A stretch of 64,000 nucleotides of DNA. It comes from Enterobacter cloacae (lineage in GTDB: Bacteria > Pseudomonadota > Gammaproteobacteria > Enterobacterales > Enterobacteriaceae). The notes under the pieces are model-generated. The model searched no databases. It saw only the letters and a list, made by a program, of their open reading frames with translations, and had not been told where the DNA came from. The position numbers and the translations under genes are program-made. Every line of letters begins with the position of its first letter. The first letter of the stretch is position 1. This document shows, piece by piece, positions 1 through 12,712 of this stretch. The DNA lies in the NCBI RefSeq assembly GCF_013375935.1, contig NZ_CP056117.1:2790001-2854000 (forward strand), in the 5' to 3' direction.

Positions 1-2824
<2,824 letters not shown>

Positions 2825-2829
2825 GGCCG

Positions 2830-3729
2830 TTACTCCATCATCTTCTCAATTGGCAGCACCAGAATAGAGCTTGCCCCCAGCGCCTTCAGTTTTTCCATGG
2901 TTTCCCAGAACAGGGTTTCGCTGCTGACCATGTGCATCGCCACGCGCTGCTGGTCGCCCGCCAGCGGCAGGATGGTTGGGCGCTCGGCGCCCGGCAGCAG
3001 GGCAATTACCTCATCCAGACGTTCGGTTGGGGCGTGCATCATGATGTACTTGGATTCACGCGCCTGAATCACGCCCTGAATGCGGGTCAGCAGTTTGTCG
3101 ATGAGCTGCTGTTTGGCGTCGGCCATATCGCCGTCGCGCTGGATAAGGCACGCTTTGGAGCGGTAGATGACCTCCACTTCGCGCAGGCCGTTCGCTTCCA
3201 GCGTGGCGCCGGTGGAGACGAGGTCACAGATGGCATCGGCCAGGCCCGCACGCGGGGCCACTTCCACGGAACCGTTCAGCAGGCAGGATTTGAACTGAAC
3301 GCCTTTCTGATCGAGGTAACGCTTCAGCAGGTGAGGGTAAGAGGTGGCGATACGTTTACCGTTAAGCGCGGCCGGGCCGTCCCACGCTTCATCAACCGGC
3401 GTCGCCAGCGACAGGCGGCACCCGCCGAAGTCCAGACGGCGCAGGGTAAAGTAGCGCGGATCTTCACCCTGAGCGCGGCGGGTGAGCAGCTCTTCTTCCA
3501 GCACGTTTTCGCCGATGATGCCGAGGTCAACGACGCCGTCCATCACCAGGCCAGGAATATCGTCATCACGCACGCGCAGAATATCGATCGGCATATTTTC
3601 AGCAAGGGCGATCAGGCGCTGGGTGTGCAGGTTAATTTTAATCCCGCAGCGGGCCAGCAGTTCGCGTGAATCGTCGCTTAAACGGCCTGATTTTTGAATA
3701 GCTATGCGTAAACGTGCGTTATCTAACAT
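2830..3729 (-). CDS. hisG: ATP phosphoribosyltransferase (long form)
   Basis: A 299-residue long-form HisG, the first and feedback-inhibited step of histidine synthesis (PRPP plus ATP to phosphoribosyl-ATP). It starts [19 protein letters not shown] and has the C-terminal regulatory domain found in enterobacterial hexameric enzymes, so it should not need HisZ. It is the first structural gene of the operon, directly after the his attenuator. Confidence 0.97.
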   Translation of the reverse strand: MLDNARLRIAIQKSGRLSDDSRELLARCGIKINLHTQRLIALAENMPIDILRVRDDDIPGLVMDGVVDLGIIGENVLEEELLTRRAQGEDPRYFTLRRLDFGGCRLSLATPVDEAWDGPAALNGKRIATSYPHLLKRYLDQKGVQFKSCLLNGSVEVAPRAGLADAICDLVSTGATLEANGLREVEVIYRSKACLIQRDGDMADAKQQLIDKLLTRIQGVIQARESKYIMMHAPTERLDEVIALLPGAERPTILPLAGDQQRVAMHMVSSETLFWETMEKLKALGASSILVLPIEKMME

Positions 3730-3773
3730 TCTGTGTTCCTCGTTAACCTGTAATAACCTGTCTGAATGCGGTC

Positions 3774-3811
3774 CAAAAAAAAGCCCCCGGAAGGCGATCT
3801 TCCGGGGGCTT
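3774..3811 (-). terminator. his operon attenuator terminator
   Basis: On the minus strand a perfect 13-bp stem (3781-3793 paired with 3799-3811, core GCCCCCGGAAG) with a five-base loop is followed by a run of U residues encoded by the A-tract at 3775-3782. It lies between the histidine-rich leader peptide and hisG, exactly where the his attenuator sits in enterobacteria. Ribosome stalling on the leader His codons should prevent this hairpin forming. Confidence 0.95.
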
Positions 3812-3873
3812 TTTCATGCGTTCATGCACCACTGGAAGATCCAAACGTCTTCCAGCACACATCGCCTGAAAGA

Positions 3874-3924
3874 CTAGTCAGGATGATGGTGATGGTGGTG
3901 GTTTTTAAACGGAACGCGTGTCAT
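3874..3924 (-). CDS. hisL: his operon leader peptide
   Basis: A 16-residue peptide, MTRVPFKNHHHHHHPD, encoded just upstream of the attenuator hairpin. It has six consecutive His codons (CAC CAC CAT CAC CAT CAT). As I recall, the E. coli leader has seven; here the first position of that run is AAC (Asn). It senses charged tRNA-His to set read-through into hisG. Confidence 0.95.
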   Translation of the reverse strand: MTRVPFKNHHHHHHPD

Positions 3925-3963
3925 ATAAATTCTCGTTGAATGCTTATGCATTTGATGTCTTTT

Positions 3964-3993
3964 AACCTAAACCAGTTGTACGCCAGAAAGCAA
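3964..3993 (-). promoter_or_regulatory. his operon sigma-70 promoter
   Basis: On the minus strand a -35 TTGCTT (3988-3993) and a -10 TAGGTT (3964-3969) are separated by 18 bases, about 40 bases upstream of the hisL start. The hexamers agree with the E. coli his promoter as I remember it. Confidence 0.75.
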
Positions 3994-4097
3994 GGGCTTT
4001 TTTTGATCATTAATTCATTTCATATTGATGCTATGAATTGTGCGTTCCATCAGGCTGGCGTAGCCTTATAAAAGGCGGAGTTAAGCGGAGAATGTAC

Positions 4098-4922
4098 ATG
4101 AAAAAGGTCGCGATTGTCGGTTTAGGGTGGTTAGGAATGCCGCTGGCGATGTCATTAGCCGCGAAAGGCTGGCAGGTGACGGGAAGTAAGACCACGCGGG
4201 ACGGGGTTGAAGCGGCGCGCATGTGCGGCATTGAGGGCGTCGAGCTGCGTCTCGAACCCGAGCTAATTTGCGATACGGACGAGCTGGATGAGCTGATGAA
4301 TGTGGACGCGCTGGTGATTACCCTGCCGGCGCGGCGCAGCGGGCCGGGAGAGACGTTTTATCTGCAGGCCGTACAGGAGATTGTGGACAGCGCGCTGGCG
4401 CACCATATTCCGCGCATCATCTTTACCAGCTCCACGTCGGTTTATGGCGACATCGACGGCACGGCGAAGGAGAGCACCGAGCGCCGTCCGGTGACCGCCA
4501 GCGGCCGGGTGCTGAAAGAGCTGGAGGACTGGCTGCATAACCTGCCCGGCACGCAGGTGGATATTTTACGCCTCGCCGGGCTGGTGGGGCCGGGGCGTCA
4601 TCCGGGACGCTTCTTTGCCGGGAAATCGGCGCCGGACGGCCAGCACGGCGTCAATCTGGTGCATCTGGCGGACGTTGTCAGCGCGATAGAGCTGCTTTTA
4701 CAGGCTCCAAAAGGGGGGCACATCTATAATATATGTGCGCCTTCGCATCCACCGCGCAGTACCTTTTATCCGCTGATGGCGCGCCAGCTTGGCCTGGCTC
4801 CGCCGGTATTCAGCGATGCGCAGGGCGATCGCAAAGGCAAAATTGTTGATGGCAATCGCATTTGCCATGAGCTTGGGTTTGAGTATCAGTATCCCGATCC
4901 GCTGGTTATGCCGATGGAATAA
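4098..4922 (+). CDS. yeeZ: NAD(P)-binding SDR-like protein YeeZ
   Basis: A 274-residue cytoplasmic protein with an N-terminal Rossmann motif (VGLGWLGMPLA) and epimerase-like features including the FTSSTSVYGD segment. The ATG at 4098 is chosen because it follows GGAG (4087-4090) by seven bases and gives the same length and N-terminus as E. coli YeeZ. The reaction is unknown. It is divergent from the his operon and followed by yeeY, as in E. coli. Confidence 0.92.
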   Translation: MKKVAIVGLGWLGMPLAMSLAAKGWQVTGSKTTRDGVEAARMCGIEGVELRLEPELICDTDELDELMNVDALVITLPARRSGPGETFYLQAVQEIVDSALAHHIPRIIFTSSTSVYGDIDGTAKESTERRPVTASGRVLKELEDWLHNLPGTQVDILRLAGLVGPGRHPGRFFAGKSAPDGQHGVNLVHLADVVSAIELLLQAPKGGHIYNICAPSHPPRSTFYPLMARQLGLAPPVFSDAQGDRKGKIVDGNRICHELGFEYQYPDPLVMPME

Positions 4923-4963
4923 CTGCACTGGCGGAGACAATCGCACACCGCAAGGGGGCGAAG

Positions 4964-5893
4964 ATGAAACCGCTGCTGGATGTTCTCGTTATTCTGGATG
5001 CGCTGGAAAAAGAGGGGAGCTTTGCCGCCGCTTCGGCAAAGCTCTACAAAACGCCTTCGGCCCTGAGCTATGCCGTTCAAAAGCTTGAGAGCGATCTTAA
5101 TATCCAAATCCTTGACCGCACCGGTCATCGAGCGCGCTTTACCCGCACAGGGCAGATGCTGCTGGAAAAGGGGCGCGACGTGCTGCATTCGGTGCGCGAG
5201 CTGGAAAAACAGGCCGTTAAGCTCCACCAGGGCTGGGAAAATGAGCTGGTCATTGGGGTAGATGACACGTTCCCTTTTTCGCTGCTTACGCCGCTCATCG
5301 AGGCGTTTTATCAGCGCCACAGCGTCACGCGGCTGATTTTTATCAACGGCGTGCTGGGCGGCTCGTGGGACGCCTTAACGCAGGGCAGGGCGGATATCAT
5401 CGTTGGGGCGCTGCATGAACCACCCCAGCTGAGTGAATTTGGCTATGCCCGCCTGGGCGTTCTGGAGCAGATTTTCGCCGTAGCACCTCATCACCCGCTG
5501 GCAAATGAACCAGAGCCCGTCACCCGACGCGTGATTAAAAACCATCGCGCCATTGTGGTAGGCGACAGCGCGCGTCCGGAGTGCGGCATATCATCGCAAT
5601 TACTAGACGAGCAGGAGGCCATCACCGTTTTTGATTTTAAAACCAAGCTCGAACTGCAAATTAGCGGCCTGGGGTGCGGTTATCTTCCCCGCTATTTAGC
5701 GCAGCGGTTTATTGAAAGCGGAGCGCTGGTGGAAAAACAGGTTTTAGCGCAACGCAGTAACGAATCGGTTTGGGTGGGCTGGAATGAACAAACCGCAGGG
5801 CTTGCCAGCGCCTGGTGGCGAGACGAAATTTTAGCAAATAGTGCTATCGCCGCCGTTTACACTCAGGCAGATGATGGGAAATCAACCAGTTAG
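4964..5893 (+). CDS. yeeY: LysR-family transcriptional regulator YeeY
   Basis: A 309-residue LysR-type regulator: N-terminal winged helix-turn-helix (about residues 5-65, FAAASAKLYKTPSALSYAVQKLE) and a C-terminal periplasmic-binding-like effector domain. It follows yeeZ after 41 bases and precedes plaP, as in E. coli. Its target is not evident from the sequence. Confidence 0.92.
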   Translation: MKPLLDVLVILDALEKEGSFAAASAKLYKTPSALSYAVQKLESDLNIQILDRTGHRARFTRTGQMLLEKGRDVLHSVRELEKQAVKLHQGWENELVIGVDDTFPFSLLTPLIEAFYQRHSVTRLIFINGVLGGSWDALTQGRADIIVGALHEPPQLSEFGYARLGVLEQIFAVAPHHPLANEPEPVTRRVIKNHRAIVVGDSARPECGISSQLLDEQEAITVFDFKTKLELQISGLGCGYLPRYLAQRFIESGALVEKQVLAQRSNESVWVGWNEQTAGLASAWWRDEILANSAIAAVYTQADDGKSTS

Positions 5894-6164
5894 AAAAATT
5901 AATTTATGGGCTTGTTTCTCAATGTATTGCGTTTTGTATCTGGAATAGGGCAAAATGCCGCCGCTGCAAACAAATGAATAATCGACGATATAAAAGGCGT
6001 CGGTTATTTTTTTTTGCATGTACGAAACGAAACTAAAAACCAAGAGGCCGGGCTTCGTACCGGATAGATATTTACTAAAATCCGACAGTTGTTGTCGCTG
6101 AGGAAGAAAGAAATGGGGCAATTTTTCGCTTACGTGGCGGTTATCACCGTAAAGGAGAATAACT

Positions 6165-7523
6165 ATGTCGCATAACGCAACTCCAAACACCTCTCGCGTG
6201 GAATTACGTAAAACGCTTACGTTGATTCCGGTTGTCATGATGGGCCTGGCCTATATGCAACCAATGACGCTGTTCGATACATTCGGTATCGTATCAGGCC
6301 TCACGGACGGTCATGTGCCGACGGCTTACGGCTTTGCACTGATTGCGATCCTCTTTACCGCGCTCAGCTACGGTAAACTGGTTCGCCGCTATCCGTCTGC
6401 CGGTTCCGCCTATACCTATGCCCAGAAATCCATCAGCCCGACGGTCGGCTTTATGGTGGGCTGGTCTTCGCTGCTCGACTATCTGTTCGCGCCGATGATC
6501 AACATTCTGCTGGCAAAAATCTATTTTGAAGCGCTGGTGCCGTCGATTCCATCCTGGATGTTCGTCGTGGCGCTGGTGGCCTTTATGACGGCCTTTAACC
6601 TGCGCAGCATCAAGTCCGTTGCCAACTTTAACTCCGTTATCGTTGTGCTTCAGGTTGTACTGATTGCCGTGATTCTCGGCATGGTGATTTACGGTGTGTT
6701 CCACGGCGAAGGCGCGGGCACTCTGGCGAGCAGCAAGCCGTTCTGGTCTGGTGATGCGCATGTGATCCCGATGATTACCGGGGCGACGATTCTGTGCTTC
6801 TCCTTTACCGGTTTTGACGGTATCAGCAACCTGTCTGAAGAAACGAAAGATGCAGAGCGCGTTATTCCGCGTGCAATCTTCCTGACGGCGCTGATTGGTG
6901 GCCTGATCTTTATTTTCTCGACCTATTTCCTCCAGCTGTACTTCCCGGATATCTCTCGCTTCAAAGATCCGGATGCTTCTCAGCCGGAAATTATGCTCTA
7001 TGTGGCGGGTAAAGCCTTCCAGGTCGGTGCGCTGATCTTCTCCACCATCACCGTACTGGCGTCCGGTATGGCCGCGCATGCAGGCGTTGCGCGTCTGATG
7101 TACGTTATGGGTCGCGATGGCGTATTCCCGAAAAGCTTCTTCGGCTACGTACATCCAACATGGCGTACCCCGGCGATGAACATCATTCTGGTCGGTGCGA
7201 TCGCGCTTCTGGCGATTAACTTTGACCTGGTGATGGCAACGGCGCTGATTAACTTTGGTGCGCTGGTGGCGTTCACCTTCGTTAACCTGTCGGTGATCTC
7301 TCAGTTCTGGATCCGCGAAAAGCGTAACAAGACGCTGAAAGACCACTTCCAGTATCTGTTCCTGCCGATGTGTGGTGCTATGACCGTGGGCGCGCTGTGG
7401 GTTAACCTGGAAGAGAGCTCAATGGTGCTTGGCCTGATTTGGGCAGGTATCGGTCTGGTTTACCTGGCCTGCGTAACGAAGAGCTTCCGCAACCCGGTTC
7501 CTCAGTACGAAGACGTAGCGTAA
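6165..7523 (+). CDS. plaP: Low-affinity putrescine importer PlaP
   Basis: A 452-residue APC-superfamily amino acid/polyamine:proton symporter with about twelve hydrophobic segments. The sequence is nearly collinear with E. coli PlaP (YeeF). AAGGAG lies seven bases before the ATG. The 271-bp gap before it shows no other gene. It is followed by a bidirectional terminator shared with sbcB. Confidence 0.95.
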   Translation: MSHNATPNTSRVELRKTLTLIPVVMMGLAYMQPMTLFDTFGIVSGLTDGHVPTAYGFALIAILFTALSYGKLVRRYPSAGSAYTYAQKSISPTVGFMVGWSSLLDYLFAPMINILLAKIYFEALVPSIPSWMFVVALVAFMTAFNLRSIKSVANFNSVIVVLQVVLIAVILGMVIYGVFHGEGAGTLASSKPFWSGDAHVIPMITGATILCFSFTGFDGISNLSEETKDAERVIPRAIFLTALIGGLIFIFSTYFLQLYFPDISRFKDPDASQPEIMLYVAGKAFQVGALIFSTITVLASGMAAHAGVARLMYVMGRDGVFPKSFFGYVHPTWRTPAMNIILVGAIALLAINFDLVMATALINFGALVAFTFVNLSVISQFWIREKRNKTLKDHFQYLFLPMCGAMTVGALWVNLEESSMVLGLIWAGIGLVYLACVTKSFRNPVPQYEDVA

Positions 7524-7539
7524 GTTTTAACGCGTTAAA

Positions 7540-7571
7540 AAAAAGCCGGAGACATCGCCTCCGGCTTTTTT
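7540..7571. terminator. Bidirectional Rho-independent terminator between plaP and sbcB
   Basis: A perfect 12-bp stem AAAAAGCCGGAG / CTCCGGCTTTTT with a seven-base loop is flanked by A-tracts on the left and T-tracts on the right. It can therefore end both the rightward plaP transcript and the leftward sbcB transcript. Confidence 0.9.
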
Positions 7572-7582
7572 ATATCTGCGGT

Positions 7583-9007
7583 TCAGACAATCTCCTGCGC
7601 ATACTGGTACAGCGCTTTCAGCAACGCCTGCTTCTCGGCATTACCTTCATACTGGCCGTACAGCATCTCCAGCTCCTGGGCATAGCTGTGCAGGTACTCG
7701 GGCGTAAAGACGTTACGACGATGCTGTAACCAGCGCTCCTGCTCTGCTTCATCCAGCGTACCGGGGTAGTTACGTGCCCGATAGTTAAACATCAGCTTCT
7801 CGATACGCTTATCCGCAAAGGTGATATCCAGCGCGGGCAGGTTACGCGGGTCGGTTTGCAGCACGATATTCATCGCCGCCCGATCGGCATCGCTAAAGAA
7901 GCCGTTGTACAGCTGTGCATCCACGTTTTCTGACGGCACAAACGGCTCCGCTTCAGCAAAAATGGCGACGACTTTCTCGCGCACCTGCGGGTTGTCGCGC
8001 AGCACCTTCAGGTTATCGAGGCAGTGCTGGCGGTTAATCCCCAGCCGGTCGGCGTCTTCCGGGCGCAGCGTGTTGGCCTGCGCCAGTACAGGGCATTTAT
8101 TGATATGCACCAGCTTAACCGGCACAGCGGGCAGGTCACCCAGCGCCTCTTTCGGCGTATAAAGCCGCTCGCGTAAGGTGTCGCTGTCGTGCTCAAGCAG
8201 CGGCGAAATATCCCCGGCGAGATCCACCATGATGACGGCGTTACGGTTGTCCGGATGCCAGGCGAGCGGCGCCACCCAGCTCGTGTTTCCGCGCCACGCG
8301 CCGAACATCCCCGAAATATGCACCAGCGGCTTCATCTGCGGTACATCAATCAGCGTCATCAGCTTCTGCTTGCTGCGATGGCTTAGCAGGTACTCAAACA
8401 GGCGCGGCTGCGCGGTTTTAACCAGCTTCGCCATGGCGATGGTCGCGTAGACGTCCGCCATCGCGTCGTGGGCGTTGCTGTGCTCGATGCCGTTGGCCTT
8501 CGTCAGGTGCTCCAGCCTGAAGCTCGGCAGGCCGTCGTCGTTTTCCGGCCAGGTAATCCCCTCCGGGCGCAGCGCATAGCAGGCGCGCATGATATCCAGC
8601 AAATCCCAGCGCGAATTGCGGTTCTGCCAGCTCCAGGCATAGGGATCGTAGAAGTTGCGGTAGAAGATATTGCGCGTCACTTCATCGTCGAAACGGATGT
8701 TGTTGTAGCCCACCACGCAGGTATGGGGCACGGTAAACAGATCGTGAATACGGCGGGCAAATTCCGCTTCGCTGACGCCTTTCTCCCGCGCTTCCTGGGG
8801 CGTAATGCCTGTCACCATCACCGCGCCAGGCTGCGGCAGGTAGTCATCGGCGGGCCTGCAGTAAAACACCTCGGGCTCGCCGATGATATTAAATTCGTCA
8901 TCGGTACGGATAGCCGCAAACTGCGCCGGTCGGTCCAGCGCCGGATGGGTGCCAAAGGTTTCGTAATCGTGGAACAAAAAAGTCGGGCGCGCGGCAGAGT
9001 CAGACAC
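7583..9007 (-). CDS. sbcB: Exodeoxyribonuclease I
   Basis: ExoI, a processive 3'-5' single-strand DNA exonuclease of recombination and mismatch repair. The N-terminal DEDDh motif FLFHDYETFG supplies catalytic Asp and Glu, and the rest is collinear with E. coli SbcB (475 aa). The start is uncertain: GTG at 9007 gives 474 residues (MSDSAARPTFLF...) and has GAG seven bases upstream; an in-frame ATG at 9019 would add four residues; the frame stays open to 9091. It is divergent from dacD. Confidence 0.95.
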   Translation of the reverse strand: MSDSAARPTFLFHDYETFGTHPALDRPAQFAAIRTDDEFNIIGEPEVFYCRPADDYLPQPGAVMVTGITPQEAREKGVSEAEFARRIHDLFTVPHTCVVGYNNIRFDDEVTRNIFYRNFYDPYAWSWQNRNSRWDLLDIMRACYALRPEGITWPENDDGLPSFRLEHLTKANGIEHSNAHDAMADVYATIAMAKLVKTAQPRLFEYLLSHRSKQKLMTLIDVPQMKPLVHISGMFGAWRGNTSWVAPLAWHPDNRNAVIMVDLAGDISPLLEHDSDTLRERLYTPKEALGDLPAVPVKLVHINKCPVLAQANTLRPEDADRLGINRQHCLDNLKVLRDNPQVREKVVAIFAEAEPFVPSENVDAQLYNGFFSDADRAAMNIVLQTDPRNLPALDITFADKRIEKLMFNYRARNYPGTLDEAEQERWLQHRRNVFTPEYLHSYAQELEMLYGQYEGNAEKQALLKALYQYAQEIV

Positions 9008-9216
9008 CAGTAATCTCATCCTGTTAAAAATTGACGTCTCTATGGTAAACGATTGGGGTGAGCAGTCCGAATAAAAAGCACGCTCGGGCAAGACATTTGC
9101 GAGATCTGTTCCGATAAAACCTGCGCGTTGTCACATTTTTTTGCAATTAAGGCAGGTAACGACATCAGAACTCCCGTAAAAAGGTCATCGATTTTTAATG
9201 ACCTGAGGATATACCG

Positions 9217-10383
9217 TTGAAACGCCGTCTGTTTATTGCTGTTTCTTTACTCGCTTCGAGTATTTCATCCGCGCTGGCTGCCGATCTGCTGGATTTTTCA
9301 CCGCAGCCTCCTGCCATCCAGGCAGGATCGTGGGTACTGATGGATTACACCACGGGTCAAATCTTAACGGCGGGCAACGAACATCAGCAGCGCAATCCGG
9401 CGAGTCTGACCAAGCTGATGACGGGATACGTTGTCGATCGCGCCATTGACAGCCACCGCATCAGCCCGGACGACATTGTGACGGTAGGGCGTGACGCCTG
9501 GGCAAAAGGCAACCCGGTCTTTGACGGCTCATCGCTGATGTTTCTCAAAGAGGGCGACAGGGTTTCCGTACGCGATCTCAGCCGCGGCCTGATTGTTGAC
9601 TCCGGCAACGACGCCTGCGTGGCGCTGGCCGATCACGTGGCGGGCGGTCAGCCGCAGTTCGTCAAACTGATGAACGACTATGTGGAAAAGCTGCACCTGC
9701 GCGATACCCACTTCGAAACCGTGCATGGTCTGGATGCGCCGGGCCAGCACAGTTCTGCGTACGATCTTGCGGTGCTGTCGAGGGCCATCATTCACGGTGA
9801 ACCAGAGTTCTACCATATGTACAGCGAAAAGAGCCTGACCTGGAACGGCATCACCCAGCAGAACCGCAACGGCCTGCTGTGGGATAAAACGATGAACGTC
9901 GACGGCCTGAAGACCGGGCATACGTCGGGCGCGGGCTTCAACCTGATTGCTTCTGCGGTGGACGGCCAGCGCCGGCTGATTGCCGTTGTGATGGGGGCAG
10001 ACAGCCCGAAAGGGCGCGAGGATCAGGCACGCAAGCTGCTGCACTGGGGACAGCAGAATTTCGATACGGTGCAGATTCTGCATAACGGGAAGAAGGTGGG
10101 CGCCGAGCGCGTCTGGTACGGTAACAAAGAACAGATCGCGCTGGGCACGGATCGGGACTTCTGGCTGTCGCTACCGAAAGCGGAAATACCGAACATTAAG
10201 GCCAAATACGTGCTGGATAAAAAAGAGCTGGAAGCGCCGATTGCCGCGCATCAGCGGGTAGGGGAAATCCAGCTGTACGATCGGGACAAGGTGGTGGCGC
10301 ACTGGCCGCTGGTTACGCTGGAAGACGTTGATAGGGGCGGCGTTTTCTCCCGCCTTGGTGATTATCTCCACCATACATTCTGA
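9217..10383 (+). CDS. dacD: Serine-type D-Ala-D-Ala carboxypeptidase DacD (PBP6b)
   Basis: A 388-residue periplasmic DD-carboxypeptidase that trims peptidoglycan pentapeptides. A signal peptide ends near residue 21 (SSALAA). The three penicillin-binding motifs are Ser63-Leu-Thr-Lys, Ser129-Gly-Asn and Lys232-Thr-Gly. The start is TTG at 9217 with GAGGAT (9205-9210) upstream; no better in-frame start exists, and E. coli dacD is thought to use TTG too. The C-terminus should hold the amphipathic membrane anchor. Confidence 0.95.
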   Translation: MKRRLFIAVSLLASSISSALAADLLDFSPQPPAIQAGSWVLMDYTTGQILTAGNEHQQRNPASLTKLMTGYVVDRAIDSHRISPDDIVTVGRDAWAKGNPVFDGSSLMFLKEGDRVSVRDLSRGLIVDSGNDACVALADHVAGGQPQFVKLMNDYVEKLHLRDTHFETVHGLDAPGQHSSAYDLAVLSRAIIHGEPEFYHMYSEKSLTWNGITQQNRNGLLWDKTMNVDGLKTGHTSGAGFNLIASAVDGQRRLIAVVMGADSPKGREDQARKLLHWGQQNFDTVQILHNGKKVGAERVWYGNKEQIALGTDRDFWLSLPKAEIPNIKAKYVLDKKELEAPIAAHQRVGEIQLYDRDKVVAHWPLVTLEDVDRGGVFSRLGDYLHHTF

Positions 10384-10389
10384 CCTTTT

Positions 10390-10421
10390 CGAGCAGACTG
10401 GCAGCGTTGCGAGTCTGCTCG
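10390..10421 (+). terminator. Stem-loop after dacD, possible terminator
   Basis: A perfect 10-bp inverted repeat (CGAGCAGACT / AGTCTGCTCG) begins seven bases after the dacD stop, with a 12-base loop. There is no T-run after it, so it may be Rho-associated or a 3'-end stabiliser rather than an intrinsic terminator. Confidence 0.45.
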
Positions 10422-10466
10422 CATAATTAACACTTCTCGTTTGCCGATAATATTTACTCTGCTTTA

Positions 10467-10486
10467 TAGTGTATAAATACACAGTA
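10467..10486. promoter_or_regulatory. Probable LexA (SOS) box upstream of sbmC
   Basis: TAGTGTATAAATACACAGTA matches 17 of 20 positions of the LexA consensus TACTGTATATATATACAGTA. The left CTG triplet is GTG here. It ends 15 bases before the sbmC start, and E. coli sbmC is SOS-induced. Confidence 0.7.
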
Positions 10487-10501
10487 ATAAACGGAGGCAG
10501 C

Positions 10502-10975
10502 ATGGACTACAGCATCAGGCAGCAGCAGAAACGCACGATCGCAGGCTTTCATCTCGTAGGGCCGTGGGAGAAAACGGTCAAGCAGGGATTTGAACAGCTG
10601 GTCATGTGGGTAGACGGACGTCATATCCAGCCGCAGGAGTGGGTGGCCGTATATTACGATAATCCGGATCAAGTGCCGGCAGAAAAACTCCGCTGCGATA
10701 CCGCCGTAACGGTAGCGGACGATTTCACCATTCCTGAGAACAGCGAAGGGATAATGATGACCGAGATTGCTGCCGGTGATTATGCCATCGCCACCGCGCG
10801 CGTGGAAAACGATGACTTCGCCACCCCGTGGTATCAGTTCTTCAACTCCCTGCTGGAGGACAGCAAATTCCAGATTGCGCCAAAGCCCTGTTTCGAACGC
10901 TATCTGAACGATGGCAATGCCGACGGCTACTGGGACATTGAGATGTTTGTTCCGGTAGAGCATAAGGTGGGTTAA
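10502..10975 (+). CDS. sbmC: DNA gyrase inhibitor SbmC (GyrI)
   Basis: A 157-residue GyrI-like protein, the same length as E. coli SbmC and collinear with it (e.g. [10 protein letters not shown] and [19 protein letters not shown]). It binds gyrase and moderates its inhibition and the toxicity of agents such as microcin B17. The ATG at 10502 follows GGAGG (10493-10497). The LexA-like box just upstream fits SOS control. The frame extends upstream to 10469, but that would place the box inside the coding region. Confidence 0.94.
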   Translation: MDYSIRQQQKRTIAGFHLVGPWEKTVKQGFEQLVMWVDGRHIQPQEWVAVYYDNPDQVPAEKLRCDTAVTVADDFTIPENSEGIMMTEIAAGDYAIATARVENDDFATPWYQFFNSLLEDSKFQIAPKPCFERYLNDGNADGYWDIEMFVPVEHKVG

Positions 10976-10993
10976 GCCTGCGGAATGCAGGGT

Positions 10994-11026
10994 TTTTCAG
11001 CCGGGTGTAAACAATCCGGCTGAAAA
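10994..11026. terminator. Inverted repeat between sbmC and yeeA
   Basis: A perfect 11-bp arm pair TTTTCAGCCGG / CCGGCTGAAAA with an 11-base loop lies 18 bases after the sbmC stop. It is A/T-flanked but lacks a long T-run on the + strand. A terminator or attenuator ahead of yeeA is plausible. Confidence 0.45.
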
Positions 11027-11066
11027 CACAGTACAATTGTGGTTTGCCGTGAAGCTGGAGACGGGT

Positions 11067-12125
11067 GTGCGCCCCGACAAATCATTAACGCCTTTTGAAA
11101 TTCGGTTATACAAACATTATCGCGTGGTGCACGGTTGCCGCATTGCGCTGGCATTTGTTCTGACCTTCGTTCTGGTTCGTTTGCTGAATATTCCGGAAGG
11201 AACGTGGCCGCTGATCACGCTGGTGGTGGTGATGGGGCCTATCTCCTTTTGGGGTAACGTTGTCCCGCGTGCATTCGAGCGCATTGGCGGCACCGTTTTA
11301 GGCTCTGCGCTTGGGCTTATCGCCCTCAAGCTGGAGCTGATTTCCTTCCCGGTCATGCTGCTGTGGTGCGCGGTGGCGATGTTTCTTTGCGGCTGGCTGG
11401 CGCTGGGCAAGAGGCCGTACCAGGCCCTGCTGATTGGCATTACGCTCGCGGTCGTGGTCGGTGCCCCGGCGGGGGACATGACTACCGCACTATGGCGAAG
11501 CGGGGACGTTATTCTCGGCTCGCTGCTCGCCATGCTGTTTACCGGCATCTGGCCGCAGCGCGCTTTCCTGCACTGGCGCATTCAGATGGCCAGCTACGTC
11601 ACCGCGTTTAACCGCGTTTACCAGGCCGGTTTTTCTCCAAACCTGATCGAACGTCCGCGGCTGGAAAAGCACCTGCAAAAAATCCTCAATGATGTGGTCA
11701 AAATGCGCGGGCTGATTACTCCCGCAAGCAAAGAAACGCACATTCAGAAAGCCATTTTTGAGGCCATTCAGACGGTCAGCCGCAATCTGGTCTGCATGCT
11801 TGAGCTGCAAATCAATGCCCACTGGGCTTCCCGTCCCAGCCACTTCCTGGTGCTCAACGCGCATACGCTGAAAGAGACGCAGCAGATGACGCAGCAAACC
11901 CTGCTGACCATTGCCCACGCGCTCTACGAAGGGAACCCCCAGCCGATTCGGGCCAACAGCGAGCGCCTGAATGAAATCGTCGCCGAGCTGAAACAGCTGA
12001 TGAATGAACGGCATGTCGACAGCGTGGCGGAAACGCCCATCCATGGCTACGTCTGGCTGAGCATGGAGCTGGCGCGGCAGCTGGAGCTGTTATCGCAGCT
12101 GATCTGCCGGGCACTGCGCAAATAA
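11067..12125 (+). CDS. yeeA: Inner-membrane protein YeeA (FUSC/aromatic-acid exporter-like)
   Basis: A 352-residue protein with an N-terminal block of about six transmembrane helices (residues ~20-160) and a cytoplasmic helical C-terminus, the arrangement of the FUSC / YccS-like family. GTG at 11067, preceded by GGAG six bases upstream, gives the same length as E. coli YeeA. The upstream extension (MWFAVKLETG) is poorly supported. Substrate unknown. Confidence 0.9.
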   Translation: MRPDKSLTPFEIRLYKHYRVVHGCRIALAFVLTFVLVRLLNIPEGTWPLITLVVVMGPISFWGNVVPRAFERIGGTVLGSALGLIALKLELISFPVMLLWCAVAMFLCGWLALGKRPYQALLIGITLAVVVGAPAGDMTTALWRSGDVILGSLLAMLFTGIWPQRAFLHWRIQMASYVTAFNRVYQAGFSPNLIERPRLEKHLQKILNDVVKMRGLITPASKETHIQKAIFEAIQTVSRNLVCMLELQINAHWASRPSHFLVLNAHTLKETQQMTQQTLLTIAHALYEGNPQPIRANSERLNEIVAELKQLMNERHVDSVAETPIHGYVWLSMELARQLELLSQLICRALRK

Positions 12126-12272
12126 AAAGCGTATGTGACGCCTGCTGCTTCGATTCAGCAACAATTAGGGTTATGATGGTTTTAAACGATATACTCATTG
12201 TCATTCGCAGCCGCTGTCTGTTAAAACGGTTGCCTTAACGAATCCGAATCTCACATTATCAGGGGTGTAAAA

Positions 12273-12608
12273 ATGGAAACTACTAAGCCTTCGTTCCAGG
12301 ATGTTCTGGAGTTCGTCCGCCTGTTCCGCCGCAAAAACAAACTGCAGCGCGAAATCCAGGACGTTGAGAAGAAGATCCGTGACAACCAGAAACGTGTCCT
12401 GCTGCTGGACAACCTGAGCGACTACATCAAGCCGGGCATGAGCGTTGAAGCTATTCAGGGCATCATTGCCAGCATGAAGAGCGACTACGAAGATCGCGTT
12501 GATGACTACATCATTAAAAACGCCGAGCTGTCCAAAGAGCGTCGCGACATCTCCAAGAAGCTGAAGGTGATGGGCGAAATTAAAAACGTCGACGCTAAGG
12601 CCGAGTAA
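12273..12608 (+). CDS. yeeX: DUF496 family protein YeeX
   Basis: A 111-residue, highly charged, mostly helical protein almost identical to E. coli YeeX (109 aa). Residues ~15-50 and 70-105 look coiled-coil forming. No enzymatic motif is visible and its role is unknown. It has a good SD (AGGGGTG) before the ATG and stands as a single gene between yeeA and the first tRNA-Asn. Confidence 0.93.
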   Translation: METTKPSFQDVLEFVRLFRRKNKLQREIQDVEKKIRDNQKRVLLLDNLSDYIKPGMSVEAIQGIIASMKSDYEDRVDDYIIKNAELSKERRDISKKLKVMGEIKNVDAKAE

Positions 12609-12622
12609 TCGCGCAATTTACT

Positions 12623-12649
12623 GCCCGGTGGCGGCTTCGCCTGCCGGGC
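12623..12649. repeat. REP-like imperfect palindrome after yeeX
   Basis: GCCCGGTGGCGGC...CGCCTGCCGGGC is an imperfect palindrome of the type dispersed between enterobacterial genes. It begins 14 bases after the yeeX stop and may stabilise the 3' end of its mRNA. Confidence 0.55.
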
Positions 12650-12712
12650 CTGCGGTTCCGTGGTCGGGTAAGGCCTGGTTGCTTCCGACAGTTTTAGCGA
12701 ACGCAGAAAAGC

